Below are positions 16,114 through 24,057 of a DNA stretch of 26,524 nt, piece by piece. Position numbers and translations under genes: made by a program. The first letter of the stretch is position 1, and every line of letters starts with the position of its first letter. The notes under the pieces were generated by a model. The model worked only from the letters and a program-made list of their open reading frames with translations. It was not told the origin of the DNA and did no database searches. Origin of the DNA: SIG440 sp045645485 (lineage in GTDB: Bacteria; Bacillota; Clostridia; Monoglobales; Monoglobaceae); the NCBI GenBank assembly GCA_045645485.1, contig JAZRIX010000029.1, forward strand, positions 1-26,524, written 5' to 3'.

Positions 16114-16425
16114 TTAGCCATTAATCTTTGTGATTTCAAGCTTTGTGTAGGGCTGTCTGTGACCCTGCTTTTTGTGATAACCCTTTTTGGGCTTGTACTT
16201 GTAAACGATAATCTTCTTGTCCTTACCGTTCTTTACAGCTGTAGCTGCAACAGTTGCACCGTCAACATAAGGTGCACCTACCTTTACATCAGCACCGTCT
16301 CCAACAACAAGAACCTTGTCAATTGTAACAGCAGCGCCTTCCTGAGCGTCAAGCTTTTCAACAAAGATAACATCGCCTTCAGCAACCTTGTACTGCTTGC
16401 CGCCTGTTTCGATAATTGCGTACAT
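16114..16425 (-). CDS. rplU: Large ribosomal subunit protein bL21
   Basis: A 103-residue ribosomal protein with the usual MYAIIETGGKQYKV start and the C-terminal KPKKGYHKKQGHRQPYT signature. ATG 16425 is preceded by TAGGAGGGATTACGAATT. It is the first gene after a strong promoter and structured leader, and is followed after 40 bases by rpmA with no prp/ysxB gene between them. Confidence 0.97.
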   Translation of the reverse strand: MYAIIETGGKQYKVAEGDVIFVEKLDAQEGAAVTIDKVLVVGDGADVKVGAPYVDGATVAATAVKNGKDKKIIVYKYKPKKGYHKKQGHRQPYTKLEITKING

Positions 16426-16513
16426 AATTCGTAATCCCTCCTATTACCCAAGACTCGCCAAATGAGGTGGCAGATAAATCTGCACTTCAAATAAACCCTT
16501 CTCGCGCGGTTAC
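16426..16513 (-). ncRNA. Probable L21 leader (5' UTR autoregulatory RNA element of rplU)
   Basis: An 88-base leader lies between the promoter and rplU. It is rich in unusual conserved-looking blocks for an AT-rich genome: ACCGCGCGAGAAGGGT, a small hairpin (GTGCAGA with TCTGCCAC), then GGCGAGTCTTGGGT just before the ribosome binding site. Firmicute rplU genes carry a known L21-leader family at this position. I assign it by position and general look; I could not run a covariance model. Confidence 0.6.
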
Positions 16514-16519
16514 TGCAAT

Positions 16520-16548
16520 ATTGTAGCACAAAACTTTTAGCTTGTCAA
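16520..16548 (-). promoter_or_regulatory. Near-consensus SigA promoter of rplU-rpmA
   Basis: On the minus strand, TTGACA (16548-16543, perfect) and TACAAT (16525-16520, 5 of 6) are separated by 17 bases. The TGA stop codon of the upstream gene lies inside the -35 hexamer. Confidence 0.85.
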
Positions 16549-17210
16549 CAGAAATTTTCAATTTTTTCGCCTGAATTATAAAAAATTTCTGTACGGTGTA
16601 TATTTGCCTCTTCAAATTCTTCAAATCCCATATATTCGCATAGCTTTCCAAGAACTAAATCTGGTTTTATATTTGCCGAACCTCCCGCGGAAAGTACTGC
16701 GTTCAACTTTACATTCTTACCTTCTGCATTCATAATTTCACATTCCATTATGAAATCCCTGAGGTTTACCTCCTTTTCGCCCTTTTTGGTCTTCTTTAGT
16801 GCAGGAATATTTTCCTGATTGAAGAATCCTTCCAACTTTTCACCTTCAATTGGTTCAGGAAAAGTTAAATCAATAATGTATCTTGCAGATACAATATCAT
16901 TTGCCGAAATTTTGGGGCGTGATATACGCAGAATTTTTATATCGGGCGGCAAGGTTCTGTTTAATGCCTCACCGATTTCACGGTAATTTGCTGTCTCCTC
17001 AAAATCTATATCCACAAACTCGGTTTCACTTGTAACACCCAATGCCAATGGCAAAGAAAACGTAATAAGCTGATGAGGGTTGAATCCCTGACTGTACCTT
17101 ACAGGAAGATTTGCACGGTGAATTGCACGGGTAAAGGTTCTGAGAAGGTCAAGGTGCGAGATATATTTTCCCATACCAAGCTTTGAAAACTTAAGTCTCC
17201 ACTTACTCAA
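16545..17210 (-). CDS. Radical-SAM-linked conserved protein (TIGR03936/DUF2344 type)
   Basis: A conserved partner of the radical-SAM protein encoded just upstream; its biochemical role is unknown to me. The family's N-terminal pattern is visible: FSKLGMGKYISHLDLLRTF, then RYSQGFNPHQLITFSLPLALGV. I place the start at TTG 17210 (221 residues), eight bases after GGAGG within the end of the upstream gene; the longer frame from 17300 would overlap by 98 bases and adds a segment unlike the family. The 8-base overlap means tight coupling. In many clostridia this gene is followed by an RNase E/G gene, which is absent here. Confidence 0.85.
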   Translation of the reverse strand: MSKWRLKFSKLGMGKYISHLDLLRTFTRAIHRANLPVRYSQGFNPHQLITFSLPLALGVTSETEFVDIDFEETANYREIGEALNRTLPPDIKILRISRPKISANDIVSARYIIDLTFPEPIEGEKLEGFFNQENIPALKKTKKGEKEVNLRDFIMECEIMNAEGKNVKLNAVLSAGGSANIKPDLVLGKLCEYMGFEEFEEANIHRTEIFYNSGEKIENFC

Positions 17211-19053
17211 AGCAAACACCTCCTCCAAACTGTGCCGCCCCACAGCCTGCACAGCCGTCTCTGCAGGAGGGAGTGGTTTTTTCTTCATATGCCTTGTCAT
17301 GTTCCTTCATCAAAAAGCTTTTTGAAACCCCGATATCAATGTGATCCCAGGGAAGAACTTCGTCGTGCTCAATCTTTCTGTATGCATAAAATTCAGGGTC
17401 AATGCCGCATTCTTTAAATGCTTCTAACCAGCTTTCATAGCTGAAATGCTCGTCCCATCCGTCAAAACGGCAACCCTTTTTGTGTGCCGCAATCAGAACA
17501 TCCGAAAGTCTTCTGTCACCTTTGGCAAATACCGCCTCCAAAAAGCTTACGTGACTCTGATGCCAGTTATATGAAATATTCCTTGTTTTGATACGTTCCT
17601 TCAGGAAGTTTTGTTTTTCAACAAGGGTTTCCATTCTGTTCTGAGGTTCCCATTGGAAGGGTGTGAACGGTTTGGGTACAAAGCTTGATGTACTTACTGT
17701 TACTGTAACATTTCTGCCCTTGCGAATTTCTTTGGGTATCTGATAGAATACCCCGATAACCTTTTCCGCAAGCTCCGCTATACCTTCAACATCCTCCATT
17801 GTTTCGGTGGGAAGTCCAATCATAAAGTAAAGCTTTATTCGGTTGTAGCCGCCGTCAAATGCTATTTTTGATGTTCTGAGCAAATCTTCTTCAAGAACAT
17901 TCTTGTTTATAACGTCACGAAGTCTTTGTGTTCCTGCCTCGGGTGCAAAGGTAAGTCCGCTCTTTTTCACGGTCTGCACCTTTTCCATAAGCTCCATAGA
18001 AAAGTTATCAACTCTGAGGGATGGCAATGACAGGTTTATTCTCTTGTCAACGGTTATGGGAAGTAATCTGTCAATCAGTTCCTGAAGACAGGTGAAGTCA
18101 CTTGTACTCAGTGATGAAAGAGACATTTCCTCATAACCTGTATTGTCAATGAGCTTTTGTGCTGTTTCAACCAACTTGTCAACCGAATGTTCACGGACAG
18201 GACGGTAAAGATAACCCGCCTGACAGAATCTGCAGCCGCGGATACAGCCACGGAATACTTCCAAGGTAATACGATCGTGAACAATATCCATAAAGGGAAC
18301 AATCATCTTATCCATTATATAACTGTTATCAAGCTCTTTCAGTATACGCTTCTTTATCTTTGCAGGAACACCCTCACGATTGGGAGTAACCGATTTCACG
18401 GTGTTATCTTCATTGTATTCCACATCATAGAAGGAGGGTACATAAACCCCTTCTATCATTGCAATGCGTTCAAGATACTTTACTCTTTCCTCGCCTGATG
18501 CCTTCCATTCCTTGTATACATCCATAATTTCGCCATTGACTTCTTCACCTTCTCCAAGAATAAAGAAGTCAACAATATCCGCAAGTGGTTCACCGTTATA
18601 TGCGCAAGGACCGCCTGCACATACAAATGGGTCTTTCTCACAGCGGTCAGCAGACTTCAGTGGAATTTCCGCAAGGTCAAGCATATTTATCACGTTGGAA
18701 TAACTCATTTCATACTGAAGGGTAAAACCCACAATATCAAAGTCCTTTACGGGAACATAACTTTCCAGAGACAAAAGGGGAATGTTATCCTTCCGCATCT
18801 CTGCTTCCATATCAACCCATGGTGCAAATACACGTTCGCAGACAGTATCCTCTCTGTCATTGAGCATATGGTAAAGAATTTTCATCCCCAGATGCGACAT
18901 TCCCACCTCATAAACATCAGGGAAACAGAAAGCAAACTTCATAAGTTCATCAAAATTCTTTTTGTGAACACTGTTGAATTCATTTCCTACATAACGCCCG
19001 GGTTTCTGGATACGTTTAAGCGCCGCTTCAAATTTAATCTTATGTGAATTCAT
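17203..19053 (-). CDS. B12-binding-like radical SAM protein (TIGR03960 type)
   Basis: A 616-residue protein with a cobalamin-binding-like N-terminal domain (about 30-200) and a radical SAM core whose 4Fe-4S cluster motif CIRGCRFC uses Cys270, Cys274 and Cys277. A second cysteine-rich element lies at the C-terminus (CRDGCAGC and a final Cys), suggesting an additional metal site. The family is widespread in clostridia directly upstream of the TIGR03936-type gene and rplU, but its reaction is not known to me. ATG 19053 follows GAAAGG at eight bases; the promoter is at 19087-19115. Confidence 0.88.
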   Translation of the reverse strand: MNSHKIKFEAALKRIQKPGRYVGNEFNSVHKKNFDELMKFAFCFPDVYEVGMSHLGMKILYHMLNDREDTVCERVFAPWVDMEAEMRKDNIPLLSLESYVPVKDFDIVGFTLQYEMSYSNVINMLDLAEIPLKSADRCEKDPFVCAGGPCAYNGEPLADIVDFFILGEGEEVNGEIMDVYKEWKASGEERVKYLERIAMIEGVYVPSFYDVEYNEDNTVKSVTPNREGVPAKIKKRILKELDNSYIMDKMIVPFMDIVHDRITLEVFRGCIRGCRFCQAGYLYRPVREHSVDKLVETAQKLIDNTGYEEMSLSSLSTSDFTCLQELIDRLLPITVDKRINLSLPSLRVDNFSMELMEKVQTVKKSGLTFAPEAGTQRLRDVINKNVLEEDLLRTSKIAFDGGYNRIKLYFMIGLPTETMEDVEGIAELAEKVIGVFYQIPKEIRKGRNVTVTVSTSSFVPKPFTPFQWEPQNRMETLVEKQNFLKERIKTRNISYNWHQSHVSFLEAVFAKGDRRLSDVLIAAHKKGCRFDGWDEHFSYESWLEAFKECGIDPEFYAYRKIEHDEVLPWDHIDIGVSKSFLMKEHDKAYEEKTTPSCRDGCAGCGAAQFGGGVCFE

Positions 19054-19086
19054 AATATATACCTTTCAAAACATTTTCTTTTATAT

Positions 19087-19115
19087 ATAATACTATAAAA
19101 CAACAGTTTTTTCAA
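19087..19115 (-). promoter_or_regulatory. SigA-type promoter of the radical-SAM gene pair
   Basis: On the minus strand, TTGAAA (19115-19110) and TATTAT (19092-19087) are separated by 17 bases; each hexamer matches 5 of 6. It ends directly next to the proposed plus-strand promoter of the spoIVF-like pair. Confidence 0.7.
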
Positions 19116-19144
19116 GCATAAACCGCAAATTAAATGAATATAAT
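19116..19144 (+). promoter_or_regulatory. Possible sporulation (SigE-like) promoter of the spoIVF-like pair
   Basis: GCATAAA (19116-19122) and AATATAAT (19137-19144) are separated by 14 bases. This matches the Bacillus SigE pattern (KMATATT, 14 bases, CATACAMT) at 5 of 7 and 6 of 8 positions. The same -10 contains TATAAT, but there is no SigA -35 at the right distance. It starts 61 bases before the first ATG. The match is suggestive only. Confidence 0.35.
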
Positions 19145-19176
19145 TAACTAAAACTTTTCCGAAAGGACTTACGCTT

Positions 19177-19488
19177 ATGTCAGGTGAATATTGCGAATAC
19201 AAGGGCCGCAAAAACCGTACAAAAGAAAATGTCCTAATAAAGAGATTAAAAAGAAGGCTTCTTGGACAAACAGTTGTCTCAATTTTTCTTTTTTTAACAA
19301 TATGTTTCTGTCAGTACTGTTTTCCGCAGACAAAGACTACAGGTTTGATAAGACAAGCTGTTCTATATGAACCCGACACATCTGCCATAACAGAAACAGT
19401 AAAATATGCGTTCAAAAACACAAAAGCAACAATTCTGAAAGAGGTTACCAAAAATGAAAACAAAACAAATCCTGAAATTCATAACTAA
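19177..19488 (+). CDS. Small single-pass membrane protein, possible LytM-less SpoIVFA-like partner
   Basis: I do not recognise this 103-residue protein with confidence. It has a basic N-terminal cytoplasmic part (KRLKRR), one membrane helix (about residues 32-50, cysteine- and phenylalanine-rich) and a polar outside part of about 50 residues. It overlaps the following M50 protease by 35 bases, and its start follows AAAGGAC at eight bases. In spore formers the SpoIVFB protease is preceded by its membrane partner SpoIVFA, which normally carries an extracellular LytM domain; here there is no room for one. A truncated or minimal SpoIVFA is the context-based guess. Confidence 0.5.
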   Translation: MSGEYCEYKGRKNRTKENVLIKRLKRRLLGQTVVSIFLFLTICFCQYCFPQTKTTGLIRQAVLYEPDTSAITETVKYAFKNTKATILKEVTKNENKTNPEIHN

Positions 19489-20344
19489 ACCTGAAATTAA
19501 AATCAGCAGGCATTTTTCTGTAAGTATATGGTTCTTTGCAGTTGCACTGTTTTCTGTCTTGGGCAGATACAGCGGATTGTTTTTCACCGCCTTTACTGTA
19601 GCATTTCTACATGAGCTTGCACATGTTTTTTGCGCCCGTTGTATGAATGTACCCATATCCCGTATAACAATTCTTCCATTCGGTGTTGCAGCACGGCTGA
19701 CATCATCACATATGCAGAATTCTGAAAAAGAATTCTTCATTGCCTTTTCAGGACCCTTAACAAATCTTATTCTGTTCTGGATAAGTACATTTGTGTTAAA
19801 ATATATTAATACCTCTTATATTGTTTTTTTTGCCGATGTAAATCTATCCATGGCGGCACTTAATCTTCTGCCTATTCTGCCCCTTGACGGCGGCAGAATG
19901 TTAAAGGCTGTCCTCACACTGCATTTTGGTTTTATGAAGGCATATAACGCTGTTTTGAAATTAAGTCGTACTTTGATTGTGCTTTTGATTATTTCAGGTG
20001 TAAGCTTGTTTTTTGTTACAGGGTTCAACTTTTCACTGATTCTTGTTTCTGCTTTTTTGCTCCAGAATCTTACATATGAAAAGAATACTTTATCCCATAT
20101 TGCATTCAGAGAAATAACCGAAAATACTTCTAAGCTTGAAAGAAAAAAAATTTTTTTCACAAAAACCTTCTGCGTTTCAGAAGAATTACCAATTTCATCT
20201 ATTCTGAAGCTACTCAGCTATGATTATTTCTGTGTATTTTATGTAATAGACAAAAATCACAAGGTTTCAAAAATTATAACCGAAACTCATGTGCTAAACT
20301 CTATGGCACAACATTCTGTGAAGACAAAATTTTCCCAAATATAA
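19454..20344 (+). CDS. spoIVFB: M50 family site-2 intramembrane protease (SpoIVFB-like)
   Basis: In spore formers SpoIVFB cuts pro-SigK in the mother cell. This 296-residue protein has the zinc motif HELAH (His53, Glu54, His57) in a membrane helix and the third ligand Asp145 in NLLPILPLDGGR, both in the spacing of SpoIVFB. A C-terminal part (about 225-290, with SSILKLLSYDYFCVFYVID) resembles the CBS domain of SpoIVFB. ATG 19454 follows AGAGG at nine bases and lies inside the upstream small membrane protein gene, so the two are translationally coupled. The role in pro-SigK processing is inferred; other M50 proteases share this fold. Confidence 0.85.
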   Translation: MKTKQILKFITKPEIKISRHFSVSIWFFAVALFSVLGRYSGLFFTAFTVAFLHELAHVFCARCMNVPISRITILPFGVAARLTSSHMQNSEKEFFIAFSGPLTNLILFWISTFVLKYINTSYIVFFADVNLSMAALNLLPILPLDGGRMLKAVLTLHFGFMKAYNAVLKLSRTLIVLLIISGVSLFFVTGFNFSLILVSAFLLQNLTYEKNTLSHIAFREITENTSKLERKKIFFTKTFCVSEELPISSILKLLSYDYFCVFYVIDKNHKVSKIITETHVLNSMAQHSVKTKFSQI

Positions 20345-20347
20345 AAA

Positions 20348-20383
20348 GACCGCAAAATGTGTACAATCATCCCTTTTGCAGTC
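20348..20383 (-). terminator. Terminator of the prkC-rsgA-rpe-thiN-secreted protein operon
   Basis: The minus-strand stem GACTGCAAAA / TTTTGCGGTC (10 bp with one G-U pair) has a 16-base loop and is followed by TTTTT. It lies between convergent genes; the plus-strand reading has a C-A mismatch and a poorer U-tract but may also weakly stop the spoIVF-like unit. Confidence 0.7.
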
Positions 20384-20399
20384 TCTCAATACATATTTA

Positions 20400-22748
20400 T
20401 TATTTTTTTATTGAATCAATGTACCAACCGTATTCTTCACCGTAAACAAGAAGACACTTAAGAAGCTTCACAAGCTTTGGGTCAGTATTCTTTTCTATTT
20501 GCTTTGCGGCGTAATCCTTTACACTGTATACATCAATATCGCTGTACTTATATACACCATTGGTTTTTGTATAAACTCTTGCATAAACCGGTTTTGAAAA
20601 ATCACTTGCAACAATATTTTTCAATGAAAAAACCTTGTATATGCCGTTTGTTCCAAATTTTTTTATTATCTTTGACTGAGTACCCATAATATGATTCTTA
20701 TTTTTGTCAAAAGCTTCTTCATTCCAGATAAGCAACCCTATTTCATCATACTTTCCGTCTGATGAAACATAGTAGTTGATAGAAACATCACCATCAAAAA
20801 CCAAAGTTTTTCCAGAAATCTCTGCCGTACACTTACCGCTGTGTGTTGTTTCTTCAACAGATGTTGCCAAATTCTTATATTTATAAATAAAATAGGTTTT
20901 TCTTTCGGCATCGGACATCCATTTATTCATATTCACAAGTGCATCTTTTGAACCGAAATATTCCTGTGCAGCCGCGCCGTAATTCAGCAGCTTTGTAAGG
21001 AACAGTCTCATATTTTTGTCATTTTGGTTAATTTCAGCAAATTTTACCACACTGTATGAGGTGGTTGGCGCATCACCGTAAACAGTATTGCCTTTTGTGT
21101 CTGTTGCCGCAATTCTCACATAAATCTGTTTGTTCATATCCTTTGCAGATATGTTTTCGTACACAAAGCGCAAACCGTATTTATCCTTTGTGCTGTAGCC
21201 CACAACTCTTTCAGCTGTATCTTCTGTGTACTTTGTCTGCGGAGAAGTCCAGAAAAGCATTTTTGTATCCTTTGCTTCTACCCCAAGAGCTTTCGCATAA
21301 AATACCGCATCTGTCCGCCCTTCAAAATTCATCGTAAACCCTGTCACCTCAAGAACCACACCTTCCGCAATCAGAAGCTTTTCTCTATCTGAGGCACTGC
21401 ATACAATGCTGTCATCTGAAAACTTTATATTTTTTTCGTAAATCTCAGTTTTTTCCAATTTGTATCCATGAACAGCATTTTTGTTTTCAGCATTTCGGGT
21501 ACTGTGATGGATAATCAATGTTCCGTCAATGCCAGCATATAAAACTTTTCCTTTTTCATTTTCAAAAAAATACTCTGCTGTATATACTGCATTATTTATT
21601 CTTTCTTTAATTTCAGGAATAATATTATAATTTCTTTTTAATACAAGAAATATATTTTCTCCGTCAGTTATCTTTGTTGAAGCCCCAACTGCATCAGGTC
21701 CAAACACAACAGACATAAAATCAGTATTGAAGCATATCTCAGAAACGCTATCCCCAAGGTATTTGACAGTATACAGAAGCTCAGATATATTCAATCTTAT
21801 TTCCTCTTTGCCCTGTTTCAAGGGTTTCACACTTATATCAAAGCCATATATCGTGCCATCTTTTTCTCGTGCATCAACCGAAACCTCACAGTTTTCGCCC
21901 TTTATTTCAGGCAAGGCATATTCAACGGTATATTGGCCGTCTTTCTCTACGGATTTATATAATCCGCTCAGCTTTTCCGATACATCAAAATCAAAAGTTC
22001 CTCCTGAAACAGTGAAGTTTGTGTCCACTGCATCAATTTCACCTTCAACAATTCCTCCGTCTATTTTTACCATAGACGTAGAATCTGCATATATTGCACA
22101 GGATTTTTCAAAATATGTTCTGCCGTCATCAAGGTCACCGTGATATATGATGCAACCGCCGTCCATCCGCAGTTCACCTGATTTTTTTAAAACAACAGGT
22201 AACTCCGCATCATCGGGAATCATACTTGCCTGTGCCTGTGCCATAACCTGACCACCTGACAAATTCAGCAAACCGCCTTCTACGCAGATGCCGTACTGAA
22301 CTCCGTTTACTGCACCATTTTTGTCTGAGCTGTCAATTAGTCTGAGTCTTGAATTCTTTGGAACAACTATTGCAGCATTTTTACTGTAAGCTGTTCCCGC
22401 TTGTTGGGTTATGGAATAGCCGTTGAGATCAATAGTTACATTTCCGTCTATGATAATGCATGAGGTTGTATCATTTGCCGGCTGAAGAGTAAGACCCTTG
22501 TTGAGCTTTATATCACCGTTCAGAATTATAACTCCTCCACGCTGACTGTAAAAAAGAAAATCAACAGCATCATAAAGACTACCCTCAAACAAAGCTTCTT
22601 CAGGAGCAATTATTCTCCCCTTATCGTCAAAGTCAACTTTATCATATACCGATGCAATACCGTCAGCTTTTGAGGCAAACGCATTATAAGCAGACAAAAG
22701 TACCAAAACACTGACAAGCAAAAAAAGAATACCTAATATTTTTTTCAC
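20400..22748 (-). CDS. Secreted protein with beta-helix-like N-terminal half and two tandem C-terminal repeat domains
   Basis: Function unknown. The 782 residues begin with a signal peptide (hydrophobic core, likely cut after AYNAFA near residue 25). Residues about 75-255 contain regularly spaced rung-like units (IDLNGYSI, LNLSGGQV, LRMDGGCI, VKIDGGIV, FTVSGGTF), as in parallel beta-helices. Residues about 475-598 and 648-777 are two related units sharing a 'Y/V-R-x-A ... YSV ... K-L-L-x-YG-x-x' pattern; the first ends LLNYGAAAQEYFG, the second LLVYGEEYGWY. I associate this unit with surface proteins of gut clostridia. No LPXTG or obvious anchor is seen. GTG 22748 follows GAGAGG; the gene starts 11 bases after thiN. 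Confidence 0.75.
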   Translation of the reverse strand: MKKILGILFLLVSVLVLLSAYNAFASKADGIASVYDKVDFDDKGRIIAPEEALFEGSLYDAVDFLFYSQRGGVIILNGDIKLNKGLTLQPANDTTSCIIIDGNVTIDLNGYSITQQAGTAYSKNAAIVVPKNSRLRLIDSSDKNGAVNGVQYGICVEGGLLNLSGGQVMAQAQASMIPDDAELPVVLKKSGELRMDGGCIIYHGDLDDGRTYFEKSCAIYADSTSMVKIDGGIVEGEIDAVDTNFTVSGGTFDFDVSEKLSGLYKSVEKDGQYTVEYALPEIKGENCEVSVDAREKDGTIYGFDISVKPLKQGKEEIRLNISELLYTVKYLGDSVSEICFNTDFMSVVFGPDAVGASTKITDGENIFLVLKRNYNIIPEIKERINNAVYTAEYFFENEKGKVLYAGIDGTLIIHHSTRNAENKNAVHGYKLEKTEIYEKNIKFSDDSIVCSASDREKLLIAEGVVLEVTGFTMNFEGRTDAVFYAKALGVEAKDTKMLFWTSPQTKYTEDTAERVVGYSTKDKYGLRFVYENISAKDMNKQIYVRIAATDTKGNTVYGDAPTTSYSVVKFAEINQNDKNMRLFLTKLLNYGAAAQEYFGSKDALVNMNKWMSDAERKTYFIYKYKNLATSVEETTHSGKCTAEISGKTLVFDGDVSINYYVSSDGKYDEIGLLIWNEEAFDKNKNHIMGTQSKIIKKFGTNGIYKVFSLKNIVASDFSKPVYARVYTKTNGVYKYSDIDVYSVKDYAAKQIEKNTDPKLVKLLKCLLVYGEEYGWYIDSIKK

Positions 22749-22759
22749 ACCTACACCTC

Positions 22760-23383
22760 TCAATCGTTTGATTTTATCACAAGTACATAACCGTCCGAAA
22801 ACGAAATTTTCCCCCGTTTATTTCCGTCAAAGCAATTACTGCTTGCCTGAACTTGATTGCATTTCAATGTCATATTTTCAGCCTCATAGCACAGTCCTTT
22901 TACCGAAAAATCTGCAACTTCTCCGCCGAAAGGAAAAAAAGAAATATATTTTTTATCGTCAGGAAAAACAGTAAATGACTTATTTTCCATTGTAATTTCA
23001 TTTTTACTGTTTATAAGAAAACCCTTTGCACCGTTATCAAGAATTTTTTTCAAAAGACAAAAATGAGAAAATTCGTGATCAAGTCTGCCGCCCAAAGCAC
23101 CAAAAATCAGAATTTCATCAAAGCCGCGCTTTAAAGCTTCAGTAACAGCAAGATCCGTATCCGTGTAATCCTTTTTAACCGGAAAAACAAGCTTTTCTTT
23201 TGAATCTATCTCACACATCCCCAAAGAATCTCCGTCACCCAACCACAAATCAGGTACTATTCCCAATTTTTTTGCGTGCTTATAGCCGCCGTCTGCACAA
23301 ATAACAAATCCCTTTTTGAAATCATATTTGTCCAGATAACCGTAATCTTCAATGGGAGCAGAACAAAAAACATAACATCTCAC
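22760..23383 (-). CDS. thiN: Thiamine pyrophosphokinase
   Basis: Converts thiamine to thiamine diphosphate using ATP. The 207 residues show the family motifs ICADGGYKHA, PDLWLGDGDSLG, DTDLAVTEALKRG and GGRLDHEFS. GTG 23383 overlaps the stop of rpe by four bases (GTGA), so translation is coupled. The prkC-rsgA-rpe-thiN order is the usual Firmicute arrangement. Confidence 0.94.
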   Translation of the reverse strand: MRCYVFCSAPIEDYGYLDKYDFKKGFVICADGGYKHAKKLGIVPDLWLGDGDSLGMCEIDSKEKLVFPVKKDYTDTDLAVTEALKRGFDEILIFGALGGRLDHEFSHFCLLKKILDNGAKGFLINSKNEITMENKSFTVFPDDKKYISFFPFGGEVADFSVKGLCYEAENMTLKCNQVQASSNCFDGNKRGKISFSDGYVLVIKSND

Positions 23384-24039
23384 CTTGCATTCGCCCTCAT
23401 TTCAGCAATAGCTTTTTCTGCATCAACGGCCTTAAACACTGACGAACCCGCAACAATAACATTTGCACCGTTCTCTGTTGGCATATAGATATTGTCAGGA
23501 GTAACTCCTCCGTCAACCTCAAGCTCAATATTTTTGCCTGTTTTATCAATCATTTCACGTGCTTTAGCAATCTTTGCATTCATTGCCTCAATATAAGACT
23601 GACCGCCGAATCCCGGTTCAACAGTCATAATAAGAACCAAATCAAATTTGTCTATATCCTCGCCAAGAAGTTCAACAGGAGTACCAGGTTTAACAGAAAT
23701 TCCCGCTTTTACGCCAAATGAATGTATAAAATCCGCCATTTCGGCAAGATTATCCGTAACCTCCTGATGAACTGTAATAATATCAGCTCCGGCTTTTACA
23801 AAGACCTCTATGTATTTTTTTGGGTCAGTAATCATAAGATGCACATCGAATACAAGATTACAAACCGTCTTGTACGCTTTCACCATATCGGGAGCATAAG
23901 CAAAATTAGGAACAAAATGAGCATCCATAACATCAATATGAACATATTCCGCCCCCGCATTTTCAATTTTCTTAAGTTCTGTGCCCATACTCAATGGGTT
24001 TGCCGCCAAAATAGACGGTGCTATCTTGATTTCTTTCAT
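23380..24039 (-). CDS. rpe: Ribulose-phosphate 3-epimerase
   Basis: Interconverts ribulose-5-phosphate and xylulose-5-phosphate in the pentose phosphate pathway. The TIM-barrel motifs are present: HIDVMDAHFVPN (metal ligands and catalytic Asp), VEPGFGGQ and DGGV. I choose ATG 24039 (219 residues, MKEIKIAPSILAAN), about nine bases after GGATGG; ATG 24051 is too close to the ribosome binding site. It begins 18 bases after rsgA and overlaps thiN at its end. Confidence 0.95.
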   Translation of the reverse strand: MKEIKIAPSILAANPLSMGTELKKIENAGAEYVHIDVMDAHFVPNFAYAPDMVKAYKTVCNLVFDVHLMITDPKKYIEVFVKAGADIITVHQEVTDNLAEMADFIHSFGVKAGISVKPGTPVELLGEDIDKFDLVLIMTVEPGFGGQSYIEAMNAKIAKAREMIDKTGKNIELEVDGGVTPDNIYMPTENGANVIVAGSSVFKAVDAEKAIAEMRANAR

Positions 24040-24057
24040 ATGTCTGACCATCCTTCA

